This document shows positions 47,896 through 58,240 of a stretch of 64,000 nt of DNA, one piece after another. Both the position numbers and the translations under genes were made by a program. The notes beneath the pieces were generated by a model. The model ran no database searches and had not been told where the DNA came from. It was given only the letters and a program-made list of their open reading frames with translations. Origin of the DNA: Acidimicrobiia bacterium (lineage in GTDB: Bacteria; Actinomycetota; Acidimicrobiia; Spongiisociales; Spongiisociaceae). Each line of letters starts with the position of its first letter. The stretch's first letter is position 1. Location: NCBI GenBank assembly GCA_011523635.1, contig WTGI01000035.1:39213-103212 (forward strand), read 5' to 3'.

Positions 47896-48395
47896 CCGAG
47901 CAGCAGGTATTGAGCGTCCTGGTAGAGAACAAGCCGGGTGTCCTGGCGAGGGTGTCTTCACTGTTCGCCCGGCGGGGATTCAACATCCACTCCCTAGCGG
48001 TGGGGCCGGCCGCCGACCCGGGGTTGTCGAAGATGACCATCGTGGTGCGGGCGCCGGAACTCGAGCAGGTCAAGAAGCAGCTTCACAAGCTGGTCAACGT
48101 GGTGAAGATCACGGAGTTGGACCCCGGGTCCTCGATCGAGCGCGAGATCATGCTGGTCAGGGTGCGCGCCGGCTCCCGGCAACGGTCCGAGGTCCTGCAG
48201 CTGGCTTCCATCTTCAGGGCGACACCGGTCGACGTGGGGGTCGACTCCATCACGTTCATGGTCACCGGCTCCCCCGCCAAACTGAACGATCTGCTCGAGC
48301 TGATCCGCCCGTTCGGGCTCGTGGACCTGGTGAAGTCGGGACGGATCGCCATGAACCGCGAACCCAAGGCCCGCAAGCTCAAGGCGGTGGGATGA
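47892..48395 (+). CDS. ilvN: acetolactate synthase small subunit (GTG start)
   Basis: [46 protein letters not shown]. Confidence 0.95.
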   Translation: MTEQQVLSVLVENKPGVLARVSSLFARRGFNIHSLAVGPAADPGLSKMTIVVRAPELEQVKKQLHKLVNVVKITELDPGSSIEREIMLVRVRAGSRQRSEVLQLASIFRATPVDVGVDSITFMVTGSPAKLNDLLELIRPFGLVDLVKSGRIAMNREPKARKLKAVG

Positions 48396-48453
48396 CGTTC
48401 CGCCGGCGCCCCGTTACGATTCCCGACCGGTCAGCGACCCCCGGAAGGTAGAC

Positions 48454-49464
48454 ATGGCTGCAATCTTCTACGACGACGATGCCGATCCCGCCGCCGTATC
48501 GAGCCGCAAGGTGGCGGTCATCGGCTACGGGAGCCAGGGACACGCCCACGCCCTGAACCTGCGGGAGTCGGGAATCGAGGTGAGGGTCGGCCTCAGGGAG
48601 TCGTCCCGGAGCCGCACCGACGCCCAGGACGAAGGCCTGGTGGTCGGTAGCGTGGCGGAGGTCTCCGACTGGGCGGACGTGGTGATGATGCTGGTGCCCG
48701 ATCAGCACATGGCGGACCTCTACGCAGCCGAGGTCGCCCCCAATCTGGCGGACGGCGACGCCCTGATGTTCGCCCACGGCTTCAACATCCACTTCGACGA
48801 GATCACCCCGGACCCGGGCCTCGACGTGCTGATGGTGGCTCCGAAAGGTCCCGGACACCTGGTGCGACGCACCTACACGGAAGGTTCAGGGGTTCCATGC
48901 CTGCTGGCGATCCACCAGGACGCCACGGACGGCGCCCATGCCCTCGGCCTGGCCTATGCGTGGGGTATCGGCGGCACCCGCGCCGGCGTGCTGGAGACCA
49001 CCTTCCGCGAGGAGACGGAGACCGACCTGTTCGGGGAGCAGGTCATCCTCTGCGGCGGGTTGTCGGCACTGGTCAAGGCCTCCTTCGAAACGCTGGTCGA
49101 GGCGGGCTACGCACCCGAGTCGGCCTATTTCGAGACCCTCCACGAGTTGAAGCTGATCGTCGACCTGATGTACGAGGGCGGACTGTCCTGGATGAGATAC
49201 TCGGTCTCCGACACCGCCGAATGGGGCGACTACAGCACCGGCCCGCGGATCATCACCGACGAGACCCGGCAGGTCATGCAGGATGTGCTGGCTGACATCC
49301 GTTCGGGCCGGTTCGCCCGCGATTGGATGGCCGAAGCCCGGGCCGGAGCGCCCGAGTTGCTGCGACGGCGGGCGGCTGAGCGCAGCCACCCGGTCGAGCA
49401 GGTGGGCGCCGGGCTCCGCGAGCTGATGCCCTTCCTCACCCCCAAGACCCCGAGCGACCGATGA
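48454..49464 (+). CDS. ilvC: ketol-acid reductoisomerase
   Basis: [52 protein letters not shown]. Confidence 0.97.
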   Translation: MAAIFYDDDADPAAVSSRKVAVIGYGSQGHAHALNLRESGIEVRVGLRESSRSRTDAQDEGLVVGSVAEVSDWADVVMMLVPDQHMADLYAAEVAPNLADGDALMFAHGFNIHFDEITPDPGLDVLMVAPKGPGHLVRRTYTEGSGVPCLLAIHQDATDGAHALGLAYAWGIGGTRAGVLETTFREETETDLFGEQVILCGGLSALVKASFETLVEAGYAPESAYFETLHELKLIVDLMYEGGLSWMRYSVSDTAEWGDYSTGPRIITDETRQVMQDVLADIRSGRFARDWMAEARAGAPELLRRRAAERSHPVEQVGAGLRELMPFLTPKTPSDR

Positions 49465-49565
49465 GCCGCAAGGAACACCCGTCGCCCGTCCCCGCTCCGG
49501 TCGGTCCCGGCCGGTTCCTGCTCCGGCGGCTTCTGGCGCTATCGGGCCTCCACGACCCGACGTAG
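49461..49565 (+). CDS. putative leuA leader peptide [34 protein letters not shown]
   Basis: 34-codon ORF, ATGA overlap with ilvC stop; Leu cluster [15 protein letters not shown] stop lies in a hairpin loop before leuA. Confidence 0.6.
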   Translation: MSRKEHPSPVPAPVGPGRFLLRRLLALSGLHDPT

Positions 49566-49576
49566 GTCGTGGAGGC
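49546..49576 (+). promoter_or_regulatory. hairpin spanning the leader-ORF stop codon upstream of leuA
   Basis: Perfect 11-bp stem GCCTCCACGAC-CCGACGTAG-GTCGTGGAGGC. Confidence 0.65.
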
Positions 49577-49636
49577 ACCCCCTCCCCGCATCACCGCCAA
49601 CCCATCCACTACCTCATCCAACCGGAGCAGACAGCC

Positions 49637-51169
49637 ATGCCACAGGACAAACTGATCATCTTCGACACCACCCTCCGCGACGGGGAACAGGCGCCCGGAA
49701 TCGCCCTGACCCCTGACGAGAAACTCACGATCGCCCGGCAGCTCGCCAGGCTGCGGGTGGACGTCATCGAGGCCGGCTTCGCAGCCGCCTCCGACGGCGA
49801 CTTCTACGGTGTCTCCCAGATCGCGAAGCTGGTCAAGGGCCCGGTGATCGCCTCGCTGGCCCGGTGCACGCCCGACGACATCGACCGCGCCTACGACGCG
49901 GTCCGCCATGCGGAGCGCCACCGCCTCCACGTATTCCAGAGCACCTCCCCCATCCACATGGAACGGATGCTCCGCATGACTCCCGCCGAGGTGATGCAGT
50001 CGATCATCGAGTCGGTCCGCCGGGCCCGGCGCTACACGGACGATGTCGAGTTCTCGCCCCAGGACGCCACCCGCTCGGATCCGGACTTCATGATCGCCAC
50101 CTGCCAGGCGGCGGTCCGGGAGGGCGCCACCACCATCAACATCCCCGACACGGTGGGCTTCGCCACCCCCCAGGACTATGTCGAGTTGCTGCGGCGGGTT
50201 TACGACGAGGTGCTCGAGAGCAGGGACGATGTGATCGTGTCGACCCATTGCCACAACGACCTGGGGCTGGCCGTCGCCAACTCGTTGACCGCCATCCATG
50301 CGGGGGCCCGCCAGATCGAGGGGGCCATCAACGGGATCGGCGAACGGGCCGGAAACACCTCCACCGAGGAGGTGATCATGGCCGTCACCACCCGCCAGGA
50401 CCATTTCGGGGTGGAAGTCGGCGCCAACACCGCCGAGATCGTGCCCACTAGCCGGCTGGTCTCCCGCCTCACCGGGTATCCCATCCAGTTCAACAAGGCG
50501 GTGGTGGGACGCAACGCCTTCGCCCACGAGTCCGGAATCCATCAGCACGGGGTGCTCCGCGACCGGGAAACCTACGAGATCATGGATCCCGAGTCGGTGG
50601 GAACGACCAGCCAGATCGTGCTGGGGAAGCACTCCGGACGCGCCGGATTCGCCGACGCTCTGTCCAAGCTCGACATCGTGTTGGAGGATGACCAGTTCAA
50701 CGAGGCTTTCCTTGCCTTCAAGGAGATGGCCGACCGGAAGGTGGAGATAAACGAGCAGGAGCTCCGTGCCATCATCCGTCACGGAAGCCGCCGCGTCCCG
50801 GACGCCATACGGATGGTGTCGATGCGGGTACGAGGGGGTACGGACGTGGAGCCCACCGCCACCGTGGTAGTGGCTCGCGGAGAGGGATCCGAGACCGAGG
50901 AGTTCACCGGCACCGGAGGCGGAATGGTGGACGCCACCTTCGCCGCGCTCAGGAAGGCGTCCGGGCTGGACCCCCACCTCCTGGACTACCGGGTGGTGCC
51001 GGTCACGTCCGGAGCCGACGCCATGGCCGAGGTCAACGTGGTGATCCAGATCGACGGTATGTCCCGGAGCGGACGAGCAATCTCTACAGATGTGGTTGAA
51101 GGTTCGGGTCATGCCTTCGTCGAAGCCCTCAACCGGGTACTGAACGCCGGCGCCGGGACGGCGGCATAG
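49637..51169 (+). CDS. leuA: 2-isopropylmalate synthase
   Basis: FDTTLRDGEQAPGIALTPDEKL, STHCHNDLGLAVANSL, INGIGERAGNTSTEEV, HESGIHQHGVL. Confidence 0.96.
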   Translation: MPQDKLIIFDTTLRDGEQAPGIALTPDEKLTIARQLARLRVDVIEAGFAAASDGDFYGVSQIAKLVKGPVIASLARCTPDDIDRAYDAVRHAERHRLHVFQSTSPIHMERMLRMTPAEVMQSIIESVRRARRYTDDVEFSPQDATRSDPDFMIATCQAAVREGATTINIPDTVGFATPQDYVELLRRVYDEVLESRDDVIVSTHCHNDLGLAVANSLTAIHAGARQIEGAINGIGERAGNTSTEEVIMAVTTRQDHFGVEVGANTAEIVPTSRLVSRLTGYPIQFNKAVVGRNAFAHESGIHQHGVLRDRETYEIMDPESVGTTSQIVLGKHSGRAGFADALSKLDIVLEDDQFNEAFLAFKEMADRKVEINEQELRAIIRHGSRRVPDAIRMVSMRVRGGTDVEPTATVVVARGEGSETEEFTGTGGGMVDATFAALRKASGLDPHLLDYRVVPVTSGADAMAEVNVVIQIDGMSRSGRAISTDVVEGSGHAFVEALNRVLNAGAGTAA

Positions 51170-51273
51170 GGGGGTACTGAAAAATATGCCGTCGGCCCGA
51201 TAGCCGGAGACAAGACCCCAGGTAGAAGCCTCGCGCGGGCCAACCAATCCCCGTCTTTTTCAGCACCCTCCTA
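51167..51273. mobile_element. MITE-like palindromic element (TA flanks, 16-bp imperfect TIRs)
   Basis: TA|GGGGGGTACTGAAAAA...TTTTTCAGCACCCTCC|TA, 2 mismatches per arm; leuA TAG stop is formed by TA plus the first G of the element. Confidence 0.55.
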
Positions 51274-51318
51274 GAAGACCACTAAAACCTTATGATGGAC
51301 GGTTAAGATCACCGGCTG

Positions 51319-52386
51319 ATGAGCGAACGACGGCACCGGCTGGCGGTCATCGCCGGAGATGGAATCGGACCCGAGGTAATCGTTCAGGCTCTCAAGGCCG
51401 TGGAAGCAGCCGGCGACCGGTGCGGGTTCGCCGTCGAGACCGAGCGTTACGACCTGGGAGGGAACCGGTATCTCGCCACCGGCGAGGTGCTGCCCGACTC
51501 CGTGGAGCAGGAGCTCAGCGGCTTCGACGCCATCCTGATCGGAGCGGTCGGCACGCCTGACGTGCCGCCGGGAGTCCTCGAACGCGGGCTGCTCCTGAGG
51601 TTGAGATTCAACTTCCAGCTCTACGTGAACCTCAGGCCTGTCAAGTTGTTGCCCGGCGTAGCCACTCCCATCGCGGGTCTCACACCCGACCGTTGCGACA
51701 TACTGGTCGTCAGGGAGAACACGGAGGGCCCGTATGTCGGAGCGGGCGGCGTGCTCCGCGAGGGCACGCCGGCCGAGGTAGCCGTCGAGGAGTCGCTCAA
51801 CACCCGCTTCGGCGTAGAGCGGATCGTCCGTTTCGCGTTCGAACAGGCCATGGGACGGCGGAAGCACCTAACCCTGGGACACAAGACCAACGTCCTCACC
51901 TACGCGGGAGGCCTCTGGTACCGGACGCTCCACGAGATCGCCGAGCACTACCCCGACGTGGAGGTGGAATACGCCCACGTGGACGCCATGTGCCTGCACC
52001 TGGTCACCCAACCCGAGCGCTTCGATGTGATCGTCACCGACAACCTGTTCGGTGACATCGTCACCGACCTCGGCGCCGCGGTGCAGGGGGGCATGGGTCT
52101 GGCCGCGAGCGGCAACATCAACCCCGAGGGCGACTACCCGTCCCTGTTCGAGCCCGTACACGGTTCGGCGCCCGACATCGTGGGACGGGGATGGGCCAAC
52201 CCGGTGGCGGCGGTGCTGTCAGCCGCCATGTGCCTCTCCCACCTGGGCGAGCACCGGGCGGCGTCGATCGTGGAGGATGCGGTCGGCGCGGTGCTACCCA
52301 CCATGAGATCGATGGGAGGACCCGACATGGGGGCCTCCACCGAACAGCTGGGCGACCGGATAGCCGCTGCCGTGGCGGAAGCCTGA
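51319..52386 (+). CDS. leuB: 3-isopropylmalate dehydrogenase
   Basis: [72 protein letters not shown]. Confidence 0.94.
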   Translation: MSERRHRLAVIAGDGIGPEVIVQALKAVEAAGDRCGFAVETERYDLGGNRYLATGEVLPDSVEQELSGFDAILIGAVGTPDVPPGVLERGLLLRLRFNFQLYVNLRPVKLLPGVATPIAGLTPDRCDILVVRENTEGPYVGAGGVLREGTPAEVAVEESLNTRFGVERIVRFAFEQAMGRRKHLTLGHKTNVLTYAGGLWYRTLHEIAEHYPDVEVEYAHVDAMCLHLVTQPERFDVIVTDNLFGDIVTDLGAAVQGGMGLAASGNINPEGDYPSLFEPVHGSAPDIVGRGWANPVAAVLSAAMCLSHLGEHRAASIVEDAVGAVLPTMRSMGGPDMGASTEQLGDRIAAAVAEA

Positions 52387-52434
52387 CGACTTGGAATCCT
52401 TTCCCTAAGGGCCTCGACCGGAACCAGATACCGT

Positions 52435-53553
52435 ATGAACATCGGAGCACCGAGGCAGCCAAGCCCCGAGACTCGCATCGGGATCACCCCCGAGATCGCC
52501 GAGCGATACGTGGGGGACGGCCATCCGGTCCAGGTGGAGCACGGCGCGGGTGAGGCCGCCGGCCTGCCGGACGAAGCCTTCCGGCAAGCTGGATGCGAGA
52601 TGGTCGGCTCGGCGTGGGAGGCCGACGTGGTGGTGACGGTCGGGCCGCCCGGTGAGGCCCAACTCTCCCGGATGGCTCCGGGCGCCCGGCTGATGGGCCT
52701 CCTCCGCCCCCTCGATGAGCCGCACGCCATGCGAGCCCTCGCCGGGGCGAAGGTGACGGCCATCGCGTTCGAGACCCTACCCAGGACCACCCGGGCCCAG
52801 TCGATGGATGCCCTGTCATCCCAGGCCACGCTGGCCGGGTACGAGATGGTGCTGGAAGCCGCCTCCCGTCTCCCCCGCATCTTCCCCATGATGGTGACCG
52901 CGGCGGGAACGATCCGACCCGCGACGGTGCTGGTGCTCGGATGCGGCGTGGCCGGCCTGCAGGCCATCGCCACCGCTCGACGCCTCGGAGCGGTGGTCCG
53001 GGGATACGATGTCCGGGCCGGCGCCGAGGAGCAGGTCCGGAGCCTGGGCGCCTCGTTCATCGATCTGGACGTGACCCAGCAGGACTCATCCGCATCCGGC
53101 GGGTACGCCCGCCCGCTCTCCGACGGCGACGGCAGCCGCCTGCTGGAGCGCCTGGAGCCTCACCTGGCGGCCTCCGACGTGGTCATCACAGCCGCGGCCA
53201 TCCCGGGTAGGCCCGCTCCCACCCTGATCAGCGCGAAGGCCGTCGCCGGCATGCGGCCCGGGTCGGTGATCGTCGACGGCGCCGCGGAACGGGGAGGGAA
53301 CTGCGTGCTGACCGTGCCGGACGAGGTGGTCCGGGTGGGAAACGTAACGGTGGTGGGGCCCACCGGCCTCGAGGCTCGACCCGCCGCCGATGCCTCGAGG
53401 ACCTTCGCCCGCAACGCCTACGAGCTGTTCAGCTATCTCAACGACCCTGCGACCGCCGGCGCCGACGACGAGATCCGGGCAGGAGTGACGATCACCCGCG
53501 GCGGCGACGTGGTGCATCCGGATGTTCTGGCCCGCCTCGAGGTGGAGCGATGA
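52435..53553 (+). CDS. pntAA: NAD(P) transhydrogenase subunit alpha, part 1
   Basis: ETRIGITPEIAERYVGDGHPVQVEHGAGEAAGLPDEAF; VLVLGCGVAGLQAIATARRLGAVVRGYDVR. Confidence 0.93.
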   Translation: MNIGAPRQPSPETRIGITPEIAERYVGDGHPVQVEHGAGEAAGLPDEAFRQAGCEMVGSAWEADVVVTVGPPGEAQLSRMAPGARLMGLLRPLDEPHAMRALAGAKVTAIAFETLPRTTRAQSMDALSSQATLAGYEMVLEAASRLPRIFPMMVTAAGTIRPATVLVLGCGVAGLQAIATARRLGAVVRGYDVRAGAEEQVRSLGASFIDLDVTQQDSSASGGYARPLSDGDGSRLLERLEPHLAASDVVITAAAIPGRPAPTLISAKAVAGMRPGSVIVDGAAERGGNCVLTVPDEVVRVGNVTVVGPTGLEARPAADASRTFARNAYELFSYLNDPATAGADDEIRAGVTITRGGDVVHPDVLARLEVER

Positions 53554-53849
53554 CCCTCGCCATCGGTATCACCGTGTTCGTCCTAGCCGCTTTCGTCGGT
53601 TTCGAGGTCATCACGAAGGTTCCTCCCCAGCTGCACACCCCGCTCATGTCCGGATCCAACGCCATCTCCGGTATCACCCTGGTGGGGGCCCTCCTGGTGG
53701 CCGGGCGGGGAGGTCTCCTCGCCGGCATACTCGGGTTCCTGGCGGTGACCTTCGCCACGATCAACGTGGTGGGCGGGTTCCTGGTGACGGACCGGATGCT
53801 GGAGATGTTCGGCACGCGCCGGCGCCCGTCCGGGAGGCACGGGAGTTGA
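53550..53849 (+). CDS. pntAB: NAD(P) transhydrogenase subunit alpha, part 2
   Basis: FEVITKVPPQLHTPLMSGSNAISGITLVGALL. Confidence 0.93.
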   Translation: MTLAIGITVFVLAAFVGFEVITKVPPQLHTPLMSGSNAISGITLVGALLVAGRGGLLAGILGFLAVTFATINVVGGFLVTDRMLEMFGTRRRPSGRHGS

Positions 53850-55216
53850 GCGACGCCGCCTCCACCCTCCTATACCTGGCCGCCGCCACCCTGTTCATCC
53901 TCGGCCTCAAACGGCTGAGCTCGCCGCTGACCGCCCGGTCGGGCAACCTGATGGGCGCGGTCGGGATGCTGATCGCGATAGTGGTTACGCTGTTCCGATC
54001 GGGCATCGTCGACTACACGCTCATAGTCGCCGGCTTCCTGGTGGGCGGCACCGCGGGCACGATCCTGGCCCGGCGGGTGGCGATGACCGGAATCCCGCAG
54101 CTGGTGGCGGCCTTCAACGGCTTCGGCGGCGCCGCCTCGGGCATGGTGGCGGCGGCCGAGTTCCTGGCGAACGGGTCGTCGACGGCCGAGACCGCGGTCA
54201 CGGTCACCCTCTCCTGCGCCCTGGGCATCGCCACGTTCACCGGCAGCTTCGTGGCGTTCGGGAAGCTCCAGGGCCTGATCCCGGGCCGGCCCCTGCTGTT
54301 CAGGGGGCAGATGGTCTTCGACTCGGCCCTGGCCGCGGCGGTGGTGGGCTCGGGTATCTGGATGGCGTCCTCAGGCGACCGGGGTGCCCTATGGCTGCTG
54401 GTCGCCCTGGCCGCCTTGCTTGGTGTGACCCGCACCCTGCCGATCGGAGGCGCCGACATGCCGGTAATCGTCGCCTTCCTCAACTCGATGTCGGGCCTGG
54501 CCGCGGCCTCCACCGGCTTCGTGATCGGCTCCGAGGCCCTCATCATCTCGGGAGCGCTCGTGGGCGCATCCGGCCTGGTCCTGACCGCCATCATGTCGAG
54601 AGCCATGAACCGCTCCCTGGCCAACGTCCTGTTCGCAGCCTTCGGCGGAGACGAAGAGGCGCCACCCGAAGGGATAGGAGGCGGCCCGGTTCGCCGGGCG
54701 ACCGTGGACGATGCCGCCGTGACGCTCGCCTATGCCCGCTCCGTGATCGTGGTCCCCGGCTACGGCCTCGCCGTCTCCCAGGCCCAGTACAGCGCCCGGG
54801 ACCTGACCGACCGGCTGGCCGCTCGGGGCGTGGAGGTGCGATACGCCATCCACCCCGTCGCCGGACGGATGCCGGGGCACATGAACGTCCTGCTGGCGGA
54901 GGCTGATGTCGCCTACGAACAGCTGCTCGACCTCGACGAGATCAACGATGACTTCCCCCGCACGGATGTGGCGCTCGTGGTGGGCGCCAACGATGTGGTG
55001 AACCCCTCGGCGCGGGATGACCCCGCCTCGCCCATCTACGGGATGCCGATCCTCGACGTGGACCGGGCCGGCGCCGTCATAGTCGTCAAGCGCAGCCTCT
55101 CCCCCGGTTTCGCGGGCATCGACAACCCGCTCTTCTACCGCGACACCACCCTGATGATGTTCTCCGACGCCAAGGCGGCTCTCGAGGATCTGGCCGGGGC
55201 GGTGCAGACGGTCTGA
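53846..55216 (+). CDS. pntB: NAD(P) transhydrogenase subunit beta (TTG start)
   Basis: LVAAFNGFGGAAS, GGADMPVIVAFLNSMSGLAAASTGF, VVPGYGLAVSQAQY, HPVAGRMPGHMNVLLAEA. Confidence 0.95.
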   Translation: MSDAASTLLYLAAATLFILGLKRLSSPLTARSGNLMGAVGMLIAIVVTLFRSGIVDYTLIVAGFLVGGTAGTILARRVAMTGIPQLVAAFNGFGGAASGMVAAAEFLANGSSTAETAVTVTLSCALGIATFTGSFVAFGKLQGLIPGRPLLFRGQMVFDSALAAAVVGSGIWMASSGDRGALWLLVALAALLGVTRTLPIGGADMPVIVAFLNSMSGLAAASTGFVIGSEALIISGALVGASGLVLTAIMSRAMNRSLANVLFAAFGGDEEAPPEGIGGGPVRRATVDDAAVTLAYARSVIVVPGYGLAVSQAQYSARDLTDRLAARGVEVRYAIHPVAGRMPGHMNVLLAEADVAYEQLLDLDEINDDFPRTDVALVVGANDVVNPSARDDPASPIYGMPILDVDRAGAVIVVKRSLSPGFAGIDNPLFYRDTTLMMFSDAKAALEDLAGAVQTV

Positions 55217-55268
55217 CCCCAGGGGCCTATCGCCATCCAGACAGGTCCCGGAACTACCGTACGGTGCC

Positions 55269-55877
55269 ATGGAGTTCCGTGAGGTGGTCGCCCGGCGGCG
55301 GATGGTCCGAAACTACACCTGCAGTCCCGTGGATCCGGCTGCATTGGAACGGATAGTCGATGCAGGACGGAAGGCCCCGAGCGCCGGGTTCTCCCAGGGC
55401 CAGGCCTTCGTCGTCGTGACCGACCGGGCCGACCGGGCGGCGATCGCCGCCCTGGCAGGGGAGGCCGACTACGTCGAGGCCGGGTTCGATCCGTGGATCA
55501 GCCGGGCACCGGCCCATGTGGTCGTCTGTGTTTCGGAGGACGCCTACCGTCGGCGCTACCGGGAGCCCGACAAGTCACCCGACGGGAAAGAGATCGAGTG
55601 GCCGGTCCCGTACTGGTGGATAGACGCGGGGGCAGCCCTCCAGAACATACTCCTGGCTGCTGTGGACGAGGGCTTGGCGGCCGGCTTCCTCGGTTGCCAT
55701 GCCATGTCCGGCCTGGCGGCCCTGCTGGACATCCCCGAGGAGTACTCGCCGATCGGGGTGGTCACCATCGGCCATCCCGCCCCCGATCGGAGGTCGGGCT
55801 CGCTGGATAGAGGCTGGCGGCCCGTCCGGGACGTGATCCACCGGGACCGCTGGTCCCCCGCCGACCGATCCGGATGA
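55269..55877 (+). CDS. nitroreductase family protein
   Basis: MEFREVVARRRMVRNYTCSPVDPAALERIVDAGRKAPSAGFSQGQAFVVV. Confidence 0.88.
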   Translation: MEFREVVARRRMVRNYTCSPVDPAALERIVDAGRKAPSAGFSQGQAFVVVTDRADRAAIAALAGEADYVEAGFDPWISRAPAHVVVCVSEDAYRRRYREPDKSPDGKEIEWPVPYWWIDAGAALQNILLAAVDEGLAAGFLGCHAMSGLAALLDIPEEYSPIGVVTIGHPAPDRRSGSLDRGWRPVRDVIHRDRWSPADRSG

Positions 55878-56665
55878 TCACCTCTCCGACCAACCCCAAG
55901 GTGAAGCGCCTGGTGCGGCTCCGGAGCCGGCGCCACCGGGACAGCGAGGGCGCCTTCCTGATCGAGGGTTACAGCGAGATCACGCGGGCGGCGGACGCCG
56001 GCATCCGCATCGACGAGATCTACATGTGCGACCGCCTCTTCCTCGGGACCAACGAGCCGGGCCTGGTCGACCGGATCGTGGCGTCGGGAGCCCGGTGCCA
56101 CCGATTGGCGCCCGAACCGTTCCGGAAGGCCGCCTACCGGGACCGGCCCGAGGGGCTCCTGGCCGTGGCGCCGCAGTTCGACACAGGTCTGGAGCGGATC
56201 AGGCTCCCGACCGACCCGCTCCTGCTGGTGATGGAGAGCATCGAGAAGCCGGGCAACCTCGGGACCATGCTGCGCACCGCTGATGCCGCCGGCGTGAGCG
56301 CGGTCGTCGTGGCCGATCCGACCACCGATCCATTCAACCCCAACGTGGTGCGGGCCTCGCTCGGGTGCCTGTTCACCGTGCCGCTGGCGGTCTCGACCGC
56401 GGACGGCGCCATCGGATGGATGGCCGAACACGGGATAAGGGCCGTAGTCACCACCCCGTCCACCCGGGATCTCTACTGGAACGCGGACTACTCGGGTGCG
56501 GTGGCCGTTGTGGTGGGCTCCGAGCAGTACGGGCTCAGCGAGACCTGGCTGGACGGACGCTTCCCCATGGTCCGGATCCCCATGGCCGGCTCGGCCGACT
56601 CCCTCAACGCGGCCACGGCCGCCGCCCTGGTCCTCTTCGAAGCCCTACGGCAGCGCCCATCCTGA
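55874..56665 (+). CDS. TrmH/SpoU-family RNA methyltransferase
   Basis: ITSPTNPKVKRLVRLRSRRHRDSEGAFLIEG, VMESIEKPGNLGTMLRTADAAG, VVGSEQYGLSETWL, RIPMAGSADSLNAATAAAL. Confidence 0.93.
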   Translation: MITSPTNPKVKRLVRLRSRRHRDSEGAFLIEGYSEITRAADAGIRIDEIYMCDRLFLGTNEPGLVDRIVASGARCHRLAPEPFRKAAYRDRPEGLLAVAPQFDTGLERIRLPTDPLLLVMESIEKPGNLGTMLRTADAAGVSAVVVADPTTDPFNPNVVRASLGCLFTVPLAVSTADGAIGWMAEHGIRAVVTTPSTRDLYWNADYSGAVAVVVGSEQYGLSETWLDGRFPMVRIPMAGSADSLNAATAAALVLFEALRQRPS

Positions 56666-57265
56666 CCCTCGAACGGGACTCGAATACGTGAGTGCCCAAC
56701 GGTTCTTGCGACACATGGATCAGAGACGGCTCGCACAGGTGAAGGAGAGCCGGCGAGGACGCCGTAGTCCTGCCTGGCATTCATCCGGATGGTTCCGCCG
56801 GGCCCGTCGGGACGGCTGATCACCCAGCAGTCGATGAGCGGCTGGATCGATGGCGCCAACTCCGCGCCGGAGGCGACGAGTACCCAGCACCCCGATGAGG
56901 CCCGCCATGAACGCTCATGTACGTCGCCGTTGCCGGGGTCATAGCGGCCGTCCAGCGGCGCCGCGTCCTTCCCGGGACCGTAGCGACCCCCGCATCACCA
57001 GGCCGTCCCGATATCGGTCCTGTGGGGCTGACACAGGCCGCCTTGCGCCGGCAGGCCGGTCCCGCGGGACCTGCAGATGCCAAGGTTGCGCTCGAATGCC
57101 CCAGCAAGCGAGAGAAACGACGCCTGCCGGCAGACCTGGAGCAGAGCCTCGAGCAATCGCACAACGGCGATGACCACCGCGTAGCCGGCGGTGGCGCCGA
57201 AAGCCGACACGCCGTCGGAGCCGGCACAAACCGTGCAGCACCTCCTGCGTCGGGGCGGTGCCGGG

Positions 57266-57691
57266 TCAGAGGGGGTTGCGCCAGCGCACTCCTGGGAAGC
57301 GTGCGAAGTCGCTGTCGTTGGAGTGGACCTCGGCTTGGTGCTCGATGGCTAGCGCGGCGATGTGGGCGTCGGTGACGAGGTTCCCCCCTACACCGGCGGC
57401 GACCAGCATGCTGCGGAAGATCGCGATGTGCTGGGTGCCCGGGTTCAGCGGTGCGACGCTGGGTGAGCGGAACCACTCGGCCATGAGGTCGACGGCGTGC
57501 TCAGGAGCCGCCGGGGTGTTCAGGACGCCGGGGTGGGTGAGCAGTCGCACGAACCCTGCCGCCACGAGCCACGGAACCCCGACTCGCTTGGTTCCGTTCA
57601 CCAGATCCTCCCACCAGCGGCGCGCCGGCTCGTGCAGCGGCGCACCGGTGCTGTGTGCGTAGACGAGCAGGTTCAGGTCCGGGACGATCAC
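57266..57691 (-). CDS. vapC: PIN-domain toxin, VapC family
   Basis: MIVPDLNLLVYAHSTGAPLHEPARRWWEDL...LVTDAHIAALAIEHQAEVHSNDSDFARFPGVRWRNPL; overlaps antitoxin by 4 bp. Confidence 0.88.
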   Translation of the reverse strand: MIVPDLNLLVYAHSTGAPLHEPARRWWEDLVNGTKRVGVPWLVAAGFVRLLTHPGVLNTPAAPEHAVDLMAEWFRSPSVAPLNPGTQHIAIFRSMLVAAGVGGNLVTDAHIAALAIEHQAEVHSNDSDFARFPGVRWRNPL

Positions 57692-57945
57692 TGCGGCGGC
57701 GAGCCCGCGAACTCGTCAGCCTCGAGCGCGTCGTTGAGCTGGTTCAGCCGCAACGGATCGACGCCGGGCCTGAAACCGCTGTCGTGGGGCCTGACCTCGT
57801 AGCCGGACTCCGCCTCCGCCAGCACCGGGGACAGACCTCGCCGCAGGGTGTCGTTGACGACCTGCTTGAACGGCTGATCCGCCAGCCGGGCCTGTTCCTT
57901 CAGGGCCGCGGCCAAGTCATCGTCGAGAGTCAACGTCGTTCGCAT
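57688..57945 (-). CDS. vapB: VapB-type antitoxin
   Basis: MRTTLTLDDDLAAALKEQARLADQPFKQVVNDTLRRGL, ribbon-helix-helix. Confidence 0.85.
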   Translation of the reverse strand: MRTTLTLDDDLAAALKEQARLADQPFKQVVNDTLRRGLSPVLAEAESGYEVRPHDSGFRPGVDPLRLNQLNDALEADEFAGSPPQ

Positions 57946-57950
57946 GCAGA

Positions 57951-57976
57951 CATCATAACATCTCCATTAGATGATG
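57951..57976. promoter_or_regulatory. candidate VapBC operator
   Basis: CATCATAACATCT-CCATT-AGATGATG, nested inverted repeat (CATCT-N5-AGATG) immediately upstream of vapB. Confidence 0.5.
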
Positions 57977-58003
57977 CCTTGATGCCCACACGATGGTCAG
58001 CAC

Positions 58004-58240
58004 CTACGGGACTCTTTTCACCTCGTAAACCAGACTCACCGTTCCTGTCGTCTCGTAAAGCCTTTGCTCTGTCAGTATTAGCTCCACTCGCGTGGACAGG
58101 TCGGCAACGAGCGGAACGCCCGCACCGAGCATTACGGGGACGATCGAGACCTCAACCGTGTCGACGAGCCCTTCCTCGCTGAGGTTGCGAAACAGTGCGC
58201 CACCGCCGAACAACCAGCTGTCTTTGCCCCGCTCCTCTCG
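58004..58240 (-). pseudogene. truncated dihydrofolate reductase-like (RibD C-terminal) remnant
   Basis: GKDSWLFGGGALFRNLSEEGLVDTVEVSIVPVMLGAGVPLV; N-terminal part absent or frame-disrupted upstream. Confidence 0.65.

Noticed and set aside
49436-51247. 603-aa minus ORF over leuA
   Set aside because: Antisense shadow; leuA motifs are unambiguous on the + strand.
56680-56720. tRNA T-arm-like string cgggactcgaatacg
   Set aside because: No matching acceptor, D or anticodon arms on either strand.
57258-57662. + strand ORF over vapC
   Set aside because: Shadow of the VapC ORF, which has the PIN-domain acidic residues and a paired antitoxin.
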